Shown here one piece after another: positions 1 to 12,255 of a DNA stretch of 64,000 nt. The notes beneath the pieces were generated by a model, which was given only the letters and a program-made list of their open reading frames with translations, searched no databases and was not told the origin of the DNA. The first letter of the stretch is position 1, and every line of letters begins with the position of its first letter. The position numbers and the translations under genes are program-made. The stretch lies in NCBI RefSeq assembly GCF_051401765.1, contig NW_027480481.1, positions 434,001 through 498,000 on the forward strand, in the 5' to 3' direction. The stretch comes from Calliopsis andreniformis. Lineage: Eukaryota > Arthropoda > Insecta > Hymenoptera > Andrenidae.

Positions 1-723
1 ATCCTCAATCCTCAATCTTCAATCCTCAACACTAATCTTCAATCCTCAATCCTCAATCCTCAATCCTCAATCCTCATTCTTCAATCCTCAATACCCAACC
101 CTCAACCTTCAATCCTCAATCCTCAATCCTCAATCCTAATTCCTCAATCCTCATTCTTCAATGTTCAATCCGCAATACCCAATCCTCAATATTCAATCCT
201 CAATCCTCAATCCTCAATCCTCAATTCTCAATACTCAGTCCTCAATTCTCAGTCCTCAAACCTCAATCCTGAATCCACAATCCTGAATCCTCAATCTTCA
301 GACCTCAGTCCTCAACAATCAGTCGTCAATTCTCAGTCCTCCATAGAATATCATCAATTCACACATTTCAATACTCAATACTCAATCTGCAATCTTCAAA
401 TATCTATCCACAAACATCTATTCTCATCACTCGACCCTCAGCACTCAGTCCCCAATCCTCAATCTTCAATCCTCAATCCTGAATCCTCAATTCTCAATCC
501 TCAATCCTCAGTCCTCAGACCTCAAACCTCAATTCTCAACTCTCAGCCCTCATCCTCAATCCTCAATCCTCAATCCTCAATCCTCAATCCTCAATGTTCA
601 ATCCTCAATACCCTATCCTCAATCGTCAATCCTCAATCCTCAAGCGTCAATCCTCAATCCTGAATCCTCAACCCTCAATCCTCAGTCCTCAAACCTCAAT
701 CCCTAATCCTCAATCCTGAATCC
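1..723. repeat. Block A copy 1, leading segment
   Basis: This is a heptamer array with many distinctive variants, including a diverged stretch around 330-440 that contains ACACATTTCA at 361 and CTATCCACAAACATC after it. It matches 37,401-38,123 at a constant offset of 37,400. From about position 72 it also matches 18,001 onward at offset 17,929. An older relative of 161-557 lies at 8,817-9,220. The window starts inside this block, so its true left end is not visible. Confidence 0.85.
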
Positions 724-1952
724 TCAATCTTCAGCCCTCAGTCCTCTTAAATCAATTGTCAGTCCTCAGTCCTCAATAGAGTATCCTCAATTCACAGTTT
801 TCAATACTCAATCCCCATTCTTCACTCTTCAAATCTCAGTCCACAAATATCAATTCTCATCACTAAACCATCAACACTCTGTCCTCAATCTTCAATCCTC
901 AATCTTCAATCCTCAACATTCAATCATCAATAATCAATCTTCAATCATCAATCCTCAATCCTCAATCCTCAATCCTCAATCCTGAATATTCAATCCTCAG
1001 TCCCCAATCCTCAATCTTCAATCCTCAGTCCTCAATCCTCAATCCTCAATTCTCAATACTCAGTCCTCAGTCCTCAAACCTCAGCGCTCAATCCTCAATC
1101 CTCTATCATCAATCCTCAATCTTCAATACTCAATACTCAATCCTCAATCCTCAATCCTCAATCCTCAATCATCAATCCTCAATCTTCAATACTCAATCCT
1201 CAACCCCAATGCTCAATACTCAACCATCAACCCTCAATTCTCAATACTCAATAGAATATCCTGAATTCTCAGGATTCAATACTCAAACCTCAAACCTCAG
1301 CCCTCAGCCCTCATCCTCCATCTTCAATCCTCTATCCTCAATCCTCAACCTTCAATCCTCAATACTCAATCTTCAATCCTCAATCCTCAATCCTCAATCC
1401 TCATTCTTCAATCCTCAATACCCAATCCTCAATCTTCAATCCTCAATCCTCAATCCTCAATTCTCAATCCTCAATCCTCGATCCTCAATCCTCAATCATC
1501 AATCCTCAATCCTCAATCCTCAATCCTCAGTACTTAATCCTCTATCCTCAATCTTCAATTCTCAATACTCAATCTTCAATCCTCATTCCTCAATCCTCAA
1601 TCCTCAATCCTCAATTTTCAATCCTCAATACTCAATCTGCAATCCTCAATCCTCAGTCCTCAATCCTCAATCCGCAATCCTCATTCTTCAATCCTCAATA
1701 CCCAGTCCTCAATCTTCAATCCTCAATCCTCAATCCTCAATTCTCAATCGTCAATCCTCAATCCCAAGACCTCAAACATCAATACTCAACCCTCAGTCCT
1801 CGTCCTCAATCCACAACCCTCAATCTTCAATCATCAATACTCAATCTTCGATCCTCAATCCTCAATCCTCAATCCTGAATCCTCATACTTCAATACTCAA
1901 TACCCAATCCTCAATCTTCAATCCTCAATCCTCAATCCTCAATTCTCAATCC
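724..1952. repeat. 1,229-bp higher-order unit, copy 1 of a tandem pair
   Basis: The landmark CCTCTTAAATCAATTGTC at 743 recurs at 1,972, which sets the period at 1,229 bp. The unit contains the most diverged stretch in the window (about 740-885, with CACAAATATCAATTCTCATC and similar), a 7-bp inverted repeat at 1,258, and then ordinary heptamers. At 1,350 this copy has C (AACCTT) where copy 2 has T. The same C/T difference is repeated at 38,750 and 39,979, so the pair was copied as a pair. Exact edges are uncertain by a few heptamers because both flanks are the same repeat. Confidence 0.88.
1258..1275. other. 7-bp inverted repeat with EcoRI site
   Basis: ATCCTGAATTCTCAGGAT has perfect 7-base arms (ATCCTGA and TCAGGAT) around ATTC, and could form a short hairpin. 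It contains GAATTC at 1,263. Because the array has almost no G on the + strand, paired arms are rare in it. Confidence 0.8.
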
Positions 1953-3181
1953 TCAATCTTCAGCCCTCAGTCCTCTTAAATCAATTGTCAGTCCTCAGTC
2001 CTCAATAGAGTATCCTCAATTCACAGTTTTCAATACTCAATCCCCATTCTTCACTCTTCAAATCTCAGTCCACAAATATCAATTCTCATCACTAAACCAT
2101 CAACACTCTGTCCTCAATCTTCAATCCTCAATCTTCAATCCTCAACATTCAATCATCAATAATCAATCTTCAATCATCAATCCTCAATCCTCAATCCTCA
2201 ATCCTCAATCCTGAATATTCAATCCTCAGTCCCCAATCCTCAATCTTCAATCCTCAGTCCTCAATCCTCAATCCTCAATTCTCAATACTCAGTCCTCAGT
2301 CCTCAAACCTCAGCGCTCAATCCTCAATCCTCTATCATCAATCCTCAATCTTCAATACTCAATACTCAATCCTCAATCCTCAATCCTCAATCCTCAATCA
2401 TCAATCCTCAATCTTCAATACTCAATCCTCAACCCCAATGCTCAATACTCAACCATCAACCCTCAATTCTCAATACTCAATAGAATATCCTGAATTCTCA
2501 GGATTCAATACTCAAACCTCAAACCTCAGCCCTCAGCCCTCATCCTCCATCTTCAATCCTCTATCCTCAATCCTCAATCTTCAATCCTCAATACTCAATC
2601 TTCAATCCTCAATCCTCAATCCTCAATCCTCATTCTTCAATCCTCAATACCCAATCCTCAATCTTCAATCCTCAATCCTCAATCCTCAATTCTCAATCCT
2701 CAATCCTCGATCCTCAATCCTCAATCATCAATCCTCAATCCTCAATCCTCAATCCTCAGTACTTAATCCTCTATCCTCAATCTTCAATTCTCAATACTCA
2801 ATCTTCAATCCTCATTCCTCAATCCTCAATCCTCAATCCTCAATTTTCAATCCTCAATACTCAATCTGCAATCCTCAATCCTCAGTCCTCAATCCTCAAT
2901 CCGCAATCCTCATTCTTCAATCCTCAATACCCAGTCCTCAATCTTCAATCCTCAATCCTCAATCCTCAATTCTCAATCGTCAATCCTCAATCCCAAGACC
3001 TCAAACATCAATACTCAACCCTCAGTCCTCGTCCTCAATCCACAACCCTCAATCTTCAATCATCAATACTCAATCTTCGATCCTCAATCCTCAATCCTCA
3101 ATCCTGAATCCTCATACTTCAATACTCAATACCCAATCCTCAATCTTCAATCCTCAATCCTCAATCCTCAATTCTCAATCC
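1953..3181. repeat. 1,229-bp higher-order unit, copy 2 of a tandem pair
   Basis: This is the second tandem unit, differing from the first by very few bases in the parts compared. Its right edge is placed where the two copies part: copy 1 runs into the CAGCCCTCAGTCCTCTTAAA landmark of the next unit, while this copy runs into CCTCAGTCCTCTGTCC. It matches 39,353-40,581 (offset 37,400) and 18,653-19,881 (offset 16,700). It carries C at 2,104, where those two copies carry G. Confidence 0.87.
2487..2504. other. 7-bp inverted repeat with EcoRI site
   Basis: Identical to the element at 1,258, one 1,229-bp period downstream. Confidence 0.8.
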
Positions 3182-3655
3182 TCAATCCTCAGTCCTCTGT
3201 CCTCAAACCTCAATCCTCTACCCTCAGCCCTCATCCTCCGTCCTCAATCCTCAATCATCAATCCTCAATCTTATATCCTCAATATTCAATCTTCAATCCT
3301 CAATCCTCAATCCTCAATCCTCAGTGATCAATACTCAATCTTCAATACTCAACCCTCAATCCTCAATCCTCAATCCTCAATCCTCAATCCTCAATCTTCA
3401 ATCCTCAATCCTCAATCCTCAATCTTCAATCCTCAATACTCAATCTGCAATCCTCAATCCTCAAACCTCAATCCTCAATCCTCATTCTTCAATCCTCAAT
3501 GCCCAATCCTCAATCCTCAATCCTCAATCCTCAATCCTCAATTCTCATCCCTCAATCCTTAATCCTCAGACCTCGAACATCAGTATTCAACCCTCAGTCC
3601 ACGTACTCAATCCACAACCCTCAATCCTCAGTCCTCAATATTCAATCATCAATAT
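3182..3655. repeat. Block A copy 1, trailing segment
   Basis: Heptamer array with the landmark TTATATCCTC at 3,271 and a variant module containing GTATTCAACCCTCAGTCCAC near 3,594. It matches 19,882-20,355 and 40,582-41,055 closely. The match ends near 3,655: this copy continues with TATTCGATCTTCAATCCTCT, the others with TATTCAATCTTCAATCCTCA. TTATATCC also occurs at 9,937, 19,971, 34,889, 40,671 and 62,634. Confidence 0.82.
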
Positions 3656-6600
3656 TCGATCTTCAATCCTCTATCCTCAAACCTCAATCCTCAATATTCA
3701 ATCATCAATACTCAATCTTCAATCGTCAATCCTCAATCCTCAATTCTCAATCCTCAATCCTCAATCCTCAATCCTCAGGCATCAATACTCAATCTTCAAT
3801 GCTCAATCCTCAATCCTCAATCATCAATCCTCATTCCTCAATCCTCAATACCCAATCATCAATCCTCAATCCTCAATCCTCAATCCTCAATATTCAATCA
3901 TCAATACTCAATCTTCAAACCCCAATCATCAATCCTCAATACTCAATCTTCAATCCTGAGTCCACAATCCTCAATCCTCAATCCTCAATCCACAGGCATC
4001 AATACTCAATCCACAATATTCAATCCTCAATCCTTAATCCTCACTCCACAATCCTCAACCTTCAATACTCAATACTCAATCTTCAATCCTCAATCCTCAA
4101 TCCTAAATCCTCAATCCTCAATCCTCAATATTCAATCCTCAATACTCAATCTTCAATAATCAATCCTCAATCCTCAATTCTCAGTCGTCAATCCTCAGTC
4201 ACCAATCCTCAAACTTCAATACTCAATCGTCAATCCTTAGTCCTCAATCCTCAATCCTCATTCCTCGTTCCTCAAACCTCAATCCTCAACCCTCAGTCTT
4301 CATCCTCAATCCTCAAACCTCAATCCTCCATCCTCAATATTCAATCATCAATACTCAATCTTCAATCCTCAATCCTCAAACCTCAATCCTCAATCCTCAT
4401 TCTTCAATCCTAAATACCCAATCCTCAATCTTCAATCCTCAATCCTCAATACTCAATTCTCAATCCTCAATCCTTAATCCTCAGACCTCAAACATCAATA
4501 TTCAACCCTCAGTCCTCGTCCTCAATCCACAACCCTCAATCCTCAGTCCTCAATATTCAATCATCAATATTCAATCTTCAATCCTCAATCCTCAATCCTC
4601 AATTCTCAATCCTCAATCCTTAATCCTCAGACCTCAGACATCAATATTCAACCCTCAGACCTCGTCCTCAATCTACAACCCTCAATCCTCAGTCCTCAAT
4701 ATTCAATCATCAATATTCAATCTTCAATCCTCAATCCTCAATCCTCAATCCTCAATTCTGAATCCTCAATCTTCAATCCTCAATCCTCAATCCTCAATAC
4801 TCAATCCTCAATCCTCAATCTTCAATCCTGAATACCCACTCCTCAATCTTCAATCCTGAATCCTCAATCCTCAATCCTAATTCCTCAATCCTCATTCTTC
4901 AATCATCAATACCCAATCCTCAATTTCAATCCTCAATCCTCAATCCTCAACTGTCAATCCTCAATCCTCAGTCCTCAGTCCTCAAACCGCAATCCTCAAC
5001 CCTCAGCCCTCATCCTCCATCCTCAATCCTCAATCCTCAACCCTCAATCTTCAATCCTCAATTCTCAGTCTTCAATCCTCGATCCTGAATCATCAATACT
5101 CAATCCTCAATCCTCAGGCATCAATACTCAATCTTCAATACTCAATCCTCAATCTTCAATCCTCAATCCTCAATACTCAATTCTCAATCCTCAATCCTTA
5201 ATCCTCAGACCTCAAACATCAATATTCAACCCTCAGTTCTCGTCCTCAATCCACAACCCTCAATCCTCAGTCCTCAATATTCAATCATCAATATTCAATC
5301 TTCAATCCTCAATCCTCAATCCTCAATCCTCAATCCTCAATCCTCAATCTTCAACCCTGAATACTCAATCCTCAATACTCAATCCTCAATCTTCAATCCT
5401 CAATACTCAATCTTCAATCCTCTATCCTCAAACCTCAATCCTCAATATTCAATCATAAATACTCACTCTTCAATCCTCAATCCTCAATCCTCAATTCTCA
5501 ATCCTCAATCCTCAATCCTCAATCCTCAATCCTCATTCTTCAATCCTCAATACCCAATCCTCAATCTTCAATCCTCAATCGTCAATTCTCAATCCTTACT
5601 CCTCAATCCTCATTCTTCAATCCTCAATACCCAATCCCCAATTTCAATCCTCAATCTTCAATCCTCATTTCTCAATCCTCAATCCTCAACCCTCAGCACT
5701 CATCCTCCATCCTCAGTACTCAATCCTCTATCCTCAATCTTCAATCCTCAATACTCAATCTTCAATCCTCATCCCTCAATCCTCAATCCTCAATCCTCAA
5801 TCTTCAATCCTCAATACTCAATCTGCAATCCTCAATCCTCAAACCTCAATACTCAATCCTCATTCCTCAATCCTCAATACCCAATCCTCAATCCTCAATC
5901 CTCAATCCTCAATCCACAGGCATCAATACTCAATCTACAATATTCAATCCTCAATCCTTAATCCTCAATCCACAATCCTCAACCTTCAATACTCAATACT
6001 CAATCTTCAATCCTCAATCCTCAATCCTCAATCCTCAATCCTCAATCCTCAATATTCAATCCTCAATACTCAATCTTCAATCATCAATCCTCAATCCTCA
6101 ATTCTCAGTCGTCAATCCTCAGTCACCAATCCTCAATCTTCAATACTCAATCGTCAATCCTTAGCCCTCAATCCTCAATCCTCATTCCTCGTTCCTCAAA
6201 CCTCAATACTCAACCTTCAATCCTCAATACTCAATCTTCAATCCTCAATCCTCAATCCTCAATCTTCAATCCTCAATACTCAATCTGCAATCCTCAATCC
6301 TCAAACCTCAATCCTCAACCCTCATTCTTCAATCCTCAATGCCCAATCCTCAATCTTCAATCCTCAATCCTCAATCCTCAATTCTCAACCCTCAAATCCT
6401 TAATCCTCAGACCTCAAACATCAATATTCAACCCTCAGTCCTCGTCCTCAATCCACAACCCTCAATCCTCAGTCCTCATTATTCAATCATCAATATTCAA
6501 TCTTCAATCCTCAATCCTCAATCCTCAATCCTCAATTCTGAATCCTCAATCTTCAATCCTCAATACTCTATCCTCAATACTCAATCCTCAATCTTCAATC

Positions 6601-8816
6601 CTGAATACCCACTCCTCAATCTTCAATCCTCAATCCTCAATCCTCAATATTCAATCCTCAATACTCAATCTTCAATCATCAATCCTCAATCCTCAATCCA
6701 CAGTCGTCAATCCTCAGTCACCAATCCTCAATCTTCAATACTCATTCTTCAATCCTAAATACCCAATCCTCAATCTTCAATCCTCAATCCTCAATACTCA
6801 ATTCTCAATCCTCAATCCTTAATCCTCGGACCTCAAACATCAATATTCAACCCTCAGTCCTCGTCTTCAATCCACAACCCTCAATCCTCAGCCCTAATAT
6901 TCAATCATCGATATTCAATCTTCAATCCTCAATCCTCAATCCTCAATCCTCAATCCTCAATCTTCAACCCTGGATACTCAATCCTCAATACTCGATCCTC
7001 AATCTTCAATCCTCAATACTCAATCTTCAATCCTCTATCCTCAAACCTCAATCCTCAATATTCAATCATCAATACTCAATCTTCAATCCTCAATCCTCAA
7101 TCCTCAATTCTCAATCCTCAATCCTCAATCCTCAATCCTCAGGCATCAATACTCAATCTTCAATGCTCAATCCTCAATCCTCAATCATCAATCCTCATTT
7201 CTCAATCCTCAATACCCAATCATCAATCCTCAATCCTCAATCCTCAATCCTCAATATTCAATCATCAATACTCAATCTTCAATCCCCAATCATCAATCCT
7301 CAATCCTCAATTCTGAATCCTCAATCTTCAATCCTCAATCCTCAATCCTCAATACTCAATCCTCAATCTTCAATCCTGAATACCCACTCCTCAATCTTCA
7401 ATCCTCAATCCTCAATCCTCAATCCTAATCCCTCAATCCTCATTCTTCAATCATCAATACCCAATCCGCAATTTCAATCCTCAATCCTCAATCCTCAATT
7501 CTCAATCCTCAATCCCCAGTCCTCAGTCCTCAAACCGCAATCCTCAACCCTCAGCCCTCATCCTCCATCCTCAATCCTCAATCCTCAATCCTCAATCTAC
7601 AATCCTCAATCCTAATTCCTCAATCCTCATTCTTCACTCATCAATACCCAATCCTCAATTACAATCCTCAATCCTCAATCCTCAATTCTCAATCCTCAAT
7701 ACTCAGTCCTCAGTCCTCAAACCGCAATCCTCAACCCTCAGCCCTCATCCTCCATCCTCAATCCTCAATCCTCAATCCTCAATCTTCAATCCTCAATTCT
7801 CAATCTTCAATCCTCATTCCTCAATCCTCAATCCTCAATGCTCAATCTTCAATCCCCAATACTCAATCTGCAATCCTCAATCCTCAAACCTCAATCCTCA
7901 ATCCTCATTCCTCAATCCTCAATACCCAATCCTCAATCTTCAATCCTCAATCCTCAATCCTCAATTCTCAATCCTCAATCCTTAATCCTCAGACCTCAAA
8001 CATCAATATTCAACCCTCAGTCCACGTCCTTAATCCACAACCCTCAATCCTCAGTCCTCAATATTCAATCATCAATATTCAATCTCCAATCCTCAATCCG
8101 CAATCCTCAATCCACAATCCTCAATCCTCAATCTTTCAATCCTCAAACCTCAATCCTCAATACCCAATCCTCAATCTTCAATCCTTAATACTTAATCCTC
8201 AATCCTCAATACTCTATCCTCAATCCTCAATCCTCAATCCTCAATTCCTCAATCCTCAATCCTCATTCTTCAATCCTCAATACCCAATCCTCAATCTTCA
8301 ATCCTCAATCCTCAGTCCTCAATCCTCAATCCTCAATCCTCATTCTTCAATCCTCAATACCCAGTCCTCAATCTTCATCCCTCAATCCTCAATCCTCAAT
8401 TCTCAATCGTCAATCCTCAGTCATCTGTCCTAAAACCTCAATTCTCAATCCTCAGCCCTCATCCTCAATCCTCAATCGTCAACCCTCAATCCTCAGCCCT
8501 CAGTCCTCAAACCTCAATCCTCATTCCTCAATCCCCATTCCTCAATCCTCAATCCTCAATCATCAATCCTCAATCTCCAATACTCATTCCTCAATCCTCA
8601 ATCCCCAATCCTCAATCCTCAATCATCAATCCTCAATCTTCAATACTCAATCCTCAATCCTCAACCCTCAATCCTCAATCCTCAGACCTCAAGTATCAAT
8701 ACTCAACCCTCAGTCCTCGTCCTCAATACACAACCCTCAATCATCAATCCTCAATCTTCATTCATCAATATTCAACCTTCAATCCTCAATCCTCAATCCT
8801 CAATCCTCAATCCTCA
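3656..8816. repeat. Older irregular heptamer array with recurring variant modules
   Basis: No gene is visible. The stretch is built of the same heptamer, but I found no long near-identical partner for it elsewhere in the window, unlike most of the rest. Short modules recur in it: the CAGGCATCAATACTCAATC module, the CAGTCGTCAATCCTCAGTCA module, and the TATTCAACCCTCAG module annotated separately. Spacing between copies is irregular, which suggests an older, more rearranged part of the array. That age ranking is inferred from divergence judged by eye. Confidence 0.75.
4500..8120. repeat. Dispersed 80-90 bp variant module, six copies
   Basis: The core ATTCAACCCTCAG starts at 4,500, 4,646, 5,224, 6,426, 6,845 and 8,008. 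Each is preceded by CTTAATCCTC and a G-containing AGACCTCA or GGACCTCA, and followed by CCTCGTC and a variant of CCACAACCCTCAATCC. Most then continue with CAGTCCTCAATATTCAATC. Versions of the module recur through the rest of the window, for example near 10,290, 16,020-17,100, 21,410, 23,090 and 25,070. It is one of the few regularly G- and CpG-containing patches. The range given spans the cluster, not one module. Confidence 0.75.
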
Positions 8817-9220
8817 ATGTTCAATCCGCAATACCCAATCCTCAATCTTCAATCCTCAATCCTCAATCCTCAATCCTCAATTCTCAATACTCAGTCCTCA
8901 ATTATCAGTCCTCAAACCTCAATCCTGAATCCACAATCCTGAATCCCCAAACTTCAGACCTCAGTCCTCAACAATCAGTCGTCAATTCTCAGTCCTCAAT
9001 AGAATATCATCAATTCACACATTTCAATACTCAATACTCAATCTGCAATCTTCAAATCTCTATCCACAAACATCAATTCTCATCACTCAACCCTCAACAC
9101 TCAGTCCCCAATCCTCAATCTTCGATACTCAATCCTCAATCCTCAATTCTCAATCCTCAATCCTCAGTCCTCAGTCCTCAGACCTCAAACCTCAATCCTC
9201 AACTCTCAGCCCTCATCCTC
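8817..9220. repeat. Diverged copy of block A 161-557
   Basis: AATGTTCAATCCGCAATACC at 8,816 and ACACATTTCA at 9,017 both sit 8,656 bases from their counterparts at 160 and 361, so the match keeps register for over 200 bp. It then continues to about 9,220 with one 7-bp insertion. It has scattered substitutions (for example CAATTCTC in place of TATTCTC after ACAAACATC) and is clearly older than the copies at 18,290 and 37,761. Confidence 0.78.
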
Positions 9221-12200
9221 AATCCTGAATCCTCAATCTTCCATCCTCAATCCTCATTCCTCAAGCCTCAATCCTCAATCCTCAATACTCAATCCTCAGT
9301 CCTCAAACGTCAATCCTCAACACTCAATTCTCAATCCTCAATCTTCAATCCTCAATCCTCAATCCACAATCACCAATCCTCAATCCTCAGGCATCAATAC
9401 TCAATCTTCAATACTCAATCCTCGATCGTCAATCCTCAATCCTCAATCGTCAACCCTCAATCCTCATTCCTCAAACCTCAATCCTCAACCCTCAGTCCTC
9501 ATCCTCAATTCTCAATTCTCAATCCTCAATCCTCAATCCTCAATCTTCAATCCTCAATAATCAACCTCAAATCCTAGATCCTCAATCCCCAATCTTCAAT
9601 CCTTAATCCTCAACCTTCAATCCTTAATTCTCAATCGTCAATCTTCAATCCTCAATACTCAATCTTCAATCCTCAATCCTCAATCCTCAATCATCAATCC
9701 TGAATCCTCAATCGTCAATCTTCAATCCTCAGCACTCAATCTTCAATCCTCAATCCTCAATCCTCAATCCTCAATCCTCATCCTTCAATACTCAATACCC
9801 AATCCTCAATCTTCAATCCTCAATCCTCAATCCTCAATTCTCAATCCTCAATCCTCAGTCCTCTGTCCTCAAACCTCAATCCTCTACCCTCAGTCCTCAT
9901 CCTCCATCCTCAATCCTCAATAATCAATCCTCAATCTTATATCCTCAATATTCAATCTTCAATCCTCAATCCTCAATTCTCAATCCTCAATCCTCAATCC
10001 TCAATCCTCAGTACTCAATCCTCAATCCTCAACCTTCAATCCTCAATGCTCAATCTTCAATCCTCAATCCTCAATCATCAATCCTCAATCCTCAATCTTC
10101 AATCCTCAATCCTCAATCCTCAATCCACAATCTTCAATCCTCAATACACAATCTGCAATCCTCAATCCTCAAACCTCAATTCTCAATCATCATTCTTCAA
10201 TCCTCAGTGCCCAATCCTCAATCTTCAATCCTCAATCCTCAATCCTCAATTCTCAACCCTCAATCCTTAATCCTCAGACCTCAAACATCAATATTCAACC
10301 CTCAGTCCTCGTCCTCAATCCACAACCCTCAATCCTCAGTCCTCAATATTCAATCATCAATATTCAATCTTCAATCCTCAATACTCAATCCTCAATCCTC
10401 AATTCGGAATCCTCAATCTTCAATCCTCAGTCCTCAATAATCAATACTCAATCCTCAATCTTCAATCCTGAATACCCACTCCTCAATCTTTAATCCTCAA
10501 TCCTCAATACTCTATCCTAATTCCTCAATCCTCATTCTTCAATCATCAATACCCAATCCTCAATTTCAATCCGCAATCCTCAATCCTCAATTCTCAATCC
10601 TCAATCCTCAGTCATCAGTCCTCAAACCGCAATCATCAACCCTCAGCCCTCATCCTCCATCCTCAATCCTCAATCCTCAATCCTCAATCTTCAGTCCTCA
10701 ATTCTCAATCTTCAATCCTCGATGCTGAATCATCAATACTCAATCCTCAATCCTCAGGCGTCAATACTCAATCTTCAATACTCAATCCTCAATCCTCAAT
10801 CCTCAATCCTCAATCCTCAATCCTCAATCCTCAATCCTCAATCCTCAATCCTCAATCCTCAGGCATCAATACTCAATCTTCAATACTCAATCCTCAATCC
10901 TCAATCCTCAATCCTCAATCCTCAACCATCAATCCTCATTCCTCAAACCTCAATCCTCATCCCTCAGTCCTCATCCTCAATTCTCAATTCTCAATCCTCA
11001 ATCCTCAATCCTCAATCCTCAATCCTCAATCCTCAATCCTCAGGCATCAATACTCAATCTTCAATACTCAATCCTCAATCCTCAATCCTCAATCCTCAAT
11101 CCTCAATACTCAATCCTCAATAATCAATCTCCGATCCTAGATCCTCAATCCCCAATCTTCAGTCGTTAATCCTCAATATTCAATCCTCAATCCCCAGTCA
11201 TCAATCTTCAATTCTCAATGCTCAATCCTCAATCCTCAATCCTCAGTCCTCAATCCCCAATCCTCAATCCTCAAACCTCAATCCTCAACCGTCAGTCCTC
11301 GTCCACAATCTTCAAACCTCAATCCTCAATCCTCAATATTCAATCATCAATACTCAATCTTCAATCCTCAATCCTCAAACCTCAATCCTCAAACCTCAAT
11401 CCTCTACCGTCAGTCCTCGTCCTCAATCCTCAAACCTCAATCCTCAATCCTCAATATTCAATCATCAATACTCAAAATTCAATCCTCGATCCTCAAACCT
11501 CAATCCTCAATCCTCATTCTTCAATCCTAAATACCCAATCCTCAATTTCCAATCCTCAATCCTCAATCCTCAATTCTCAATCCTCAATCCTTAATCCTCA
11601 GAACTCAAACATCAATATTCAACCCTCAGTCCTCGTCCTCAATCCACAACCCTCAATCCTCAGTCCTCAATATTCAATCATCAATATTCAATCTTCAATC
11701 CTCAATACTCAATCCTCAATCCTCAATTCTGAATCCTCAATCTTCAATCCTCAATCCTCAATCCTCAATACTCAATCCTCAATCTTCAATCCTGAATACC
11801 CACTCCTCAATCTTCAATCCTCAATCCTCAATACTCAATCCTAATTCCTCAATCCTCATTCTTCAATCATCAATACCCAATCCTCAATTTCAATCCTCAA
11901 TCCTCAATCCTCAATTCTCAATCCTCAATCCTCAGTCATCAGTCCTCAAACCGCAATCATCAACCCTCAGCCCTCATCCTCCATCCTCAGTCCTCAATCG
12001 TCAATCCTCAATCCTCAACCCTCAATCCTCATTCCTCAAACCTCAACCCTCAACCCTCAGTTCTCATTCTCAGTTCTCAATCCTCAATCCTCAATCCTCA
12101 ATCCTCAATCCTCAATCTTCAATCCTCAATTCTCAATCTTCAATCCTCGATCCTGAATCATCAATACTCAATCCTCAATCCTCAATCCTCAATCTTCAAT

Positions 12201-12255
12201 CCTCAATAATCAACGTCCAATCCTAGATCCTCAATCCCCAATCTTCAATCCTTAA
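9221..12255. repeat. Heptamer array, partner of 28.8-30.9 kb and part of 16.9-18.0 kb
   Basis: No gene is visible. The first part (about 9,780-10,260) is a diverged relative of 3,115-3,560, sharing TTATATCC at 9,937. From about 10,260 the sequence matches 16,990-17,977 (offset 6,732, with 6,725 inside one 7-bp slippage) and 28,870-30,871 (offset 18,616). The offset of 18,616 is constant from 11,218 to CAACGTCC at 12,211, which pairs with 30,827. The match ends at about 12,255. Confidence 0.8.

Noticed and set aside
2438..3562. A repetitive surface, silk-like or prion-like (Q/N-rich) protein gene
   Set aside because: The composition follows directly from translating CCTCAAT. The amino-acid repeat has no feature beyond the DNA repeat, and the array continues unchanged past every proposed start and stop.
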